Below are positions 33,726-34,436 of a DNA stretch of 34,436 nucleotides, one piece after another (the stretch's first letter is position 1; each line of letters opens with the position of its first letter). Made by a program: the position numbers and the translations under genes. Source of the stretch: Planctomycetia bacterium. GTDB taxonomy: Bacteria > Planctomycetota > UBA1135 > UBA2386. The notes under the pieces were generated by a model. The model saw only the letters and a list, made by a program, of their open reading frames with translations, searched no databases and had not been told where the DNA came from. The DNA is taken from assembly GCA_005776475.1 (NCBI GenBank), contig SXPB01000084.1, positions 1 through 34,436 of the forward strand, read 5' to 3'.

Positions 33726-34436
33726 GTGAGCCAAAACGAACGACACCCGAGCCCGCTGCGCAGCCAGGATCCCGAAGTCGCCGCCTGGTTGCAGCGAGAA
33801 GACCGCCGCCAGGCGAGCACCCTCACCCTGATCGCGTCCGAGAACCACTGTTCGGCCGCGGTTCGCGAAGCGAGCGCCTCGCGCATCACCGACAAGTACG
33901 CCGAGGGTTACCCGGCGAAGCGCTACTACGGCGGCTGCGAAGTCGCCGACGGCATCGAAGAACTGGCGCGGCAGAGGGCAATGCAGCTGTTCGCCGGCGC
34001 CGAGGACGCCAACGTGCAACCGCACTCGGGCACGACCGCGAACCTGTCGGCCCTGTTGGCGCTCGCCGGCCCCGGCGGCCGCATCGTCGGCATGATGTTG
34101 AAGGCCGGCGGCCACCTGAGCCACGGCCACGACAAGAGCCACACCGGCATGGTGTTCCAGGCGCGCCAGTACGGCGTCGACGCGACGGGTCGCATCGACC
34201 TCGACGAAGTGCGCAAGGTCTGCAAGGAACACCAGCCGAAGGTGCTGATCGCCGGCGGTTCGAGCTACTGCCGCAACATCGACTACGCCGCGTTCGCTGC
34301 GATCGCCCGCGAAGTCGGCGCCTTGCTGCTCGCCGACATCGCGCATCCGGCCGGCCTGATGGCCGCCGGCGTCGTGCCCGGGCCGATCGGCATCGCCGAC
34401 GTCGTCACCATGACCACGCACAAGACCCTGCGCGGC
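33726..34436 (+). CDS. glyA: Serine hydroxymethyltransferase, N-terminal part (cut by window end)
   Basis: The first 237 codons of SHMT, which interconverts serine and glycine while charging tetrahydrofolate. The GTG at 33726 is the only reasonable start because an in-frame stop lies at 33711. Family motifs are LIASENHCSAAVREA, ITDKYAEGYPAKRYYGGCEV, NVQPHSGTTANLSALLAL, HLSHGHDKSH and DIAHPAGLMAAG; the PLP lysine is in TTHKTLRG at the very edge of the window. The reading frame is open to the last base. No sign of damage. Confidence 0.95.
   Translation, partial: MSQNERHPSPLRSQDPEVAAWLQREDRRQASTLTLIASENHCSAAVREASASRITDKYAEGYPAKRYYGGCEVADGIEELARQRAMQLFAGAEDANVQPHSGTTANLSALLALAGPGGRIVGMMLKAGGHLSHGHDKSHTGMVFQARQYGVDATGRIDLDEVRKVCKEHQPKVLIAGGSSYCRNIDYAAFAAIAREVGALLLADIAHPAGLMAAGVVPGPIGIADVVTMTTHKTLRG

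Overview
This is a GC-rich bacterial chromosome segment of about 34 kb. It is densely packed with 30 protein-coding genes and no RNA genes, CRISPR arrays or insertion sequences that I could see. The cell type is Gram-negative: there is an LpxA-type lipid A acyltransferase, several lipobox lipoproteins and an outer-membrane barrel protein. A secreted VCBS/FG-GAP protein, a secreted alpha-toroid protein, a DUF1570-like metallopeptidase and a beta-lactamase-fold enzyme with tandem structural repeats together suggest an uncultured or poorly characterised member of the Planctomycetota. That taxonomic call is inference from gene content.

Layout. 1-5129: two divergent secreted proteins (a serine hydrolase with an N-terminal repeat domain, and a 13-loop calcium-binding propeller protein) whose C-termini resemble each other. 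5145-10546, minus strand: a tight five-gene run of alpha/beta hydrolase lipoprotein, alpha-toroid protein, tRNA-dihydrouridine synthase, coiled-coil protein and small lipoprotein. 10596-11459: a DinB-cupin fusion. 11462-13497: an ABC-2 exporter (permease plus ATPase) whose ATPase lacks its Walker A motif. 13636-19305: a class II glutamine amidotransferase, a small CxxC protein on the other strand, an HhH-GPD DNA glycosylase, a HEAT/vWA-like secreted protein, acylphosphatase, RNA 2',3'-cyclic phosphodiesterase and a secreted gluzincin-type peptidase. 19327-21048: a PTS enzyme I homologue with several altered active-site positions. 21308-25756: lpxA followed by two overlapping M16-like genes that have lost the zinc motif. 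25765-33499, minus strand: arginine decarboxylase, a NYN-domain protein, an outer-membrane barrel protein, modABC, and two small unknown genes in a less GC-rich stretch. 33726 to the end: the start of glyA, cut by the window edge.

How the genes may work together. The barrel protein and modABC form a plausible oxyanion uptake unit spanning both membranes. lpxA and the two M16-like genes are translationally overlapped and may link lipid A or envelope assembly to periplasmic proteins that have kept the M16 fold without the catalysis. Most neighbouring convergent genes are separated by fewer than 25 bases, and several adjacent genes overlap by 4-26 bases, so translational coupling is common.

The strongest oddities are three apparent pseudo-enzymes in otherwise intact frames: the ABC ATPase without a P-loop, the PtsI homologue without its catalytic cysteine, and the M16 pair without HxxEH. 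No gap between genes exceeds 300 bases. The three largest (2413-2693, 21049-21307, 33500-33725) are all between divergent genes and hold no recognisable RNA or repeat.
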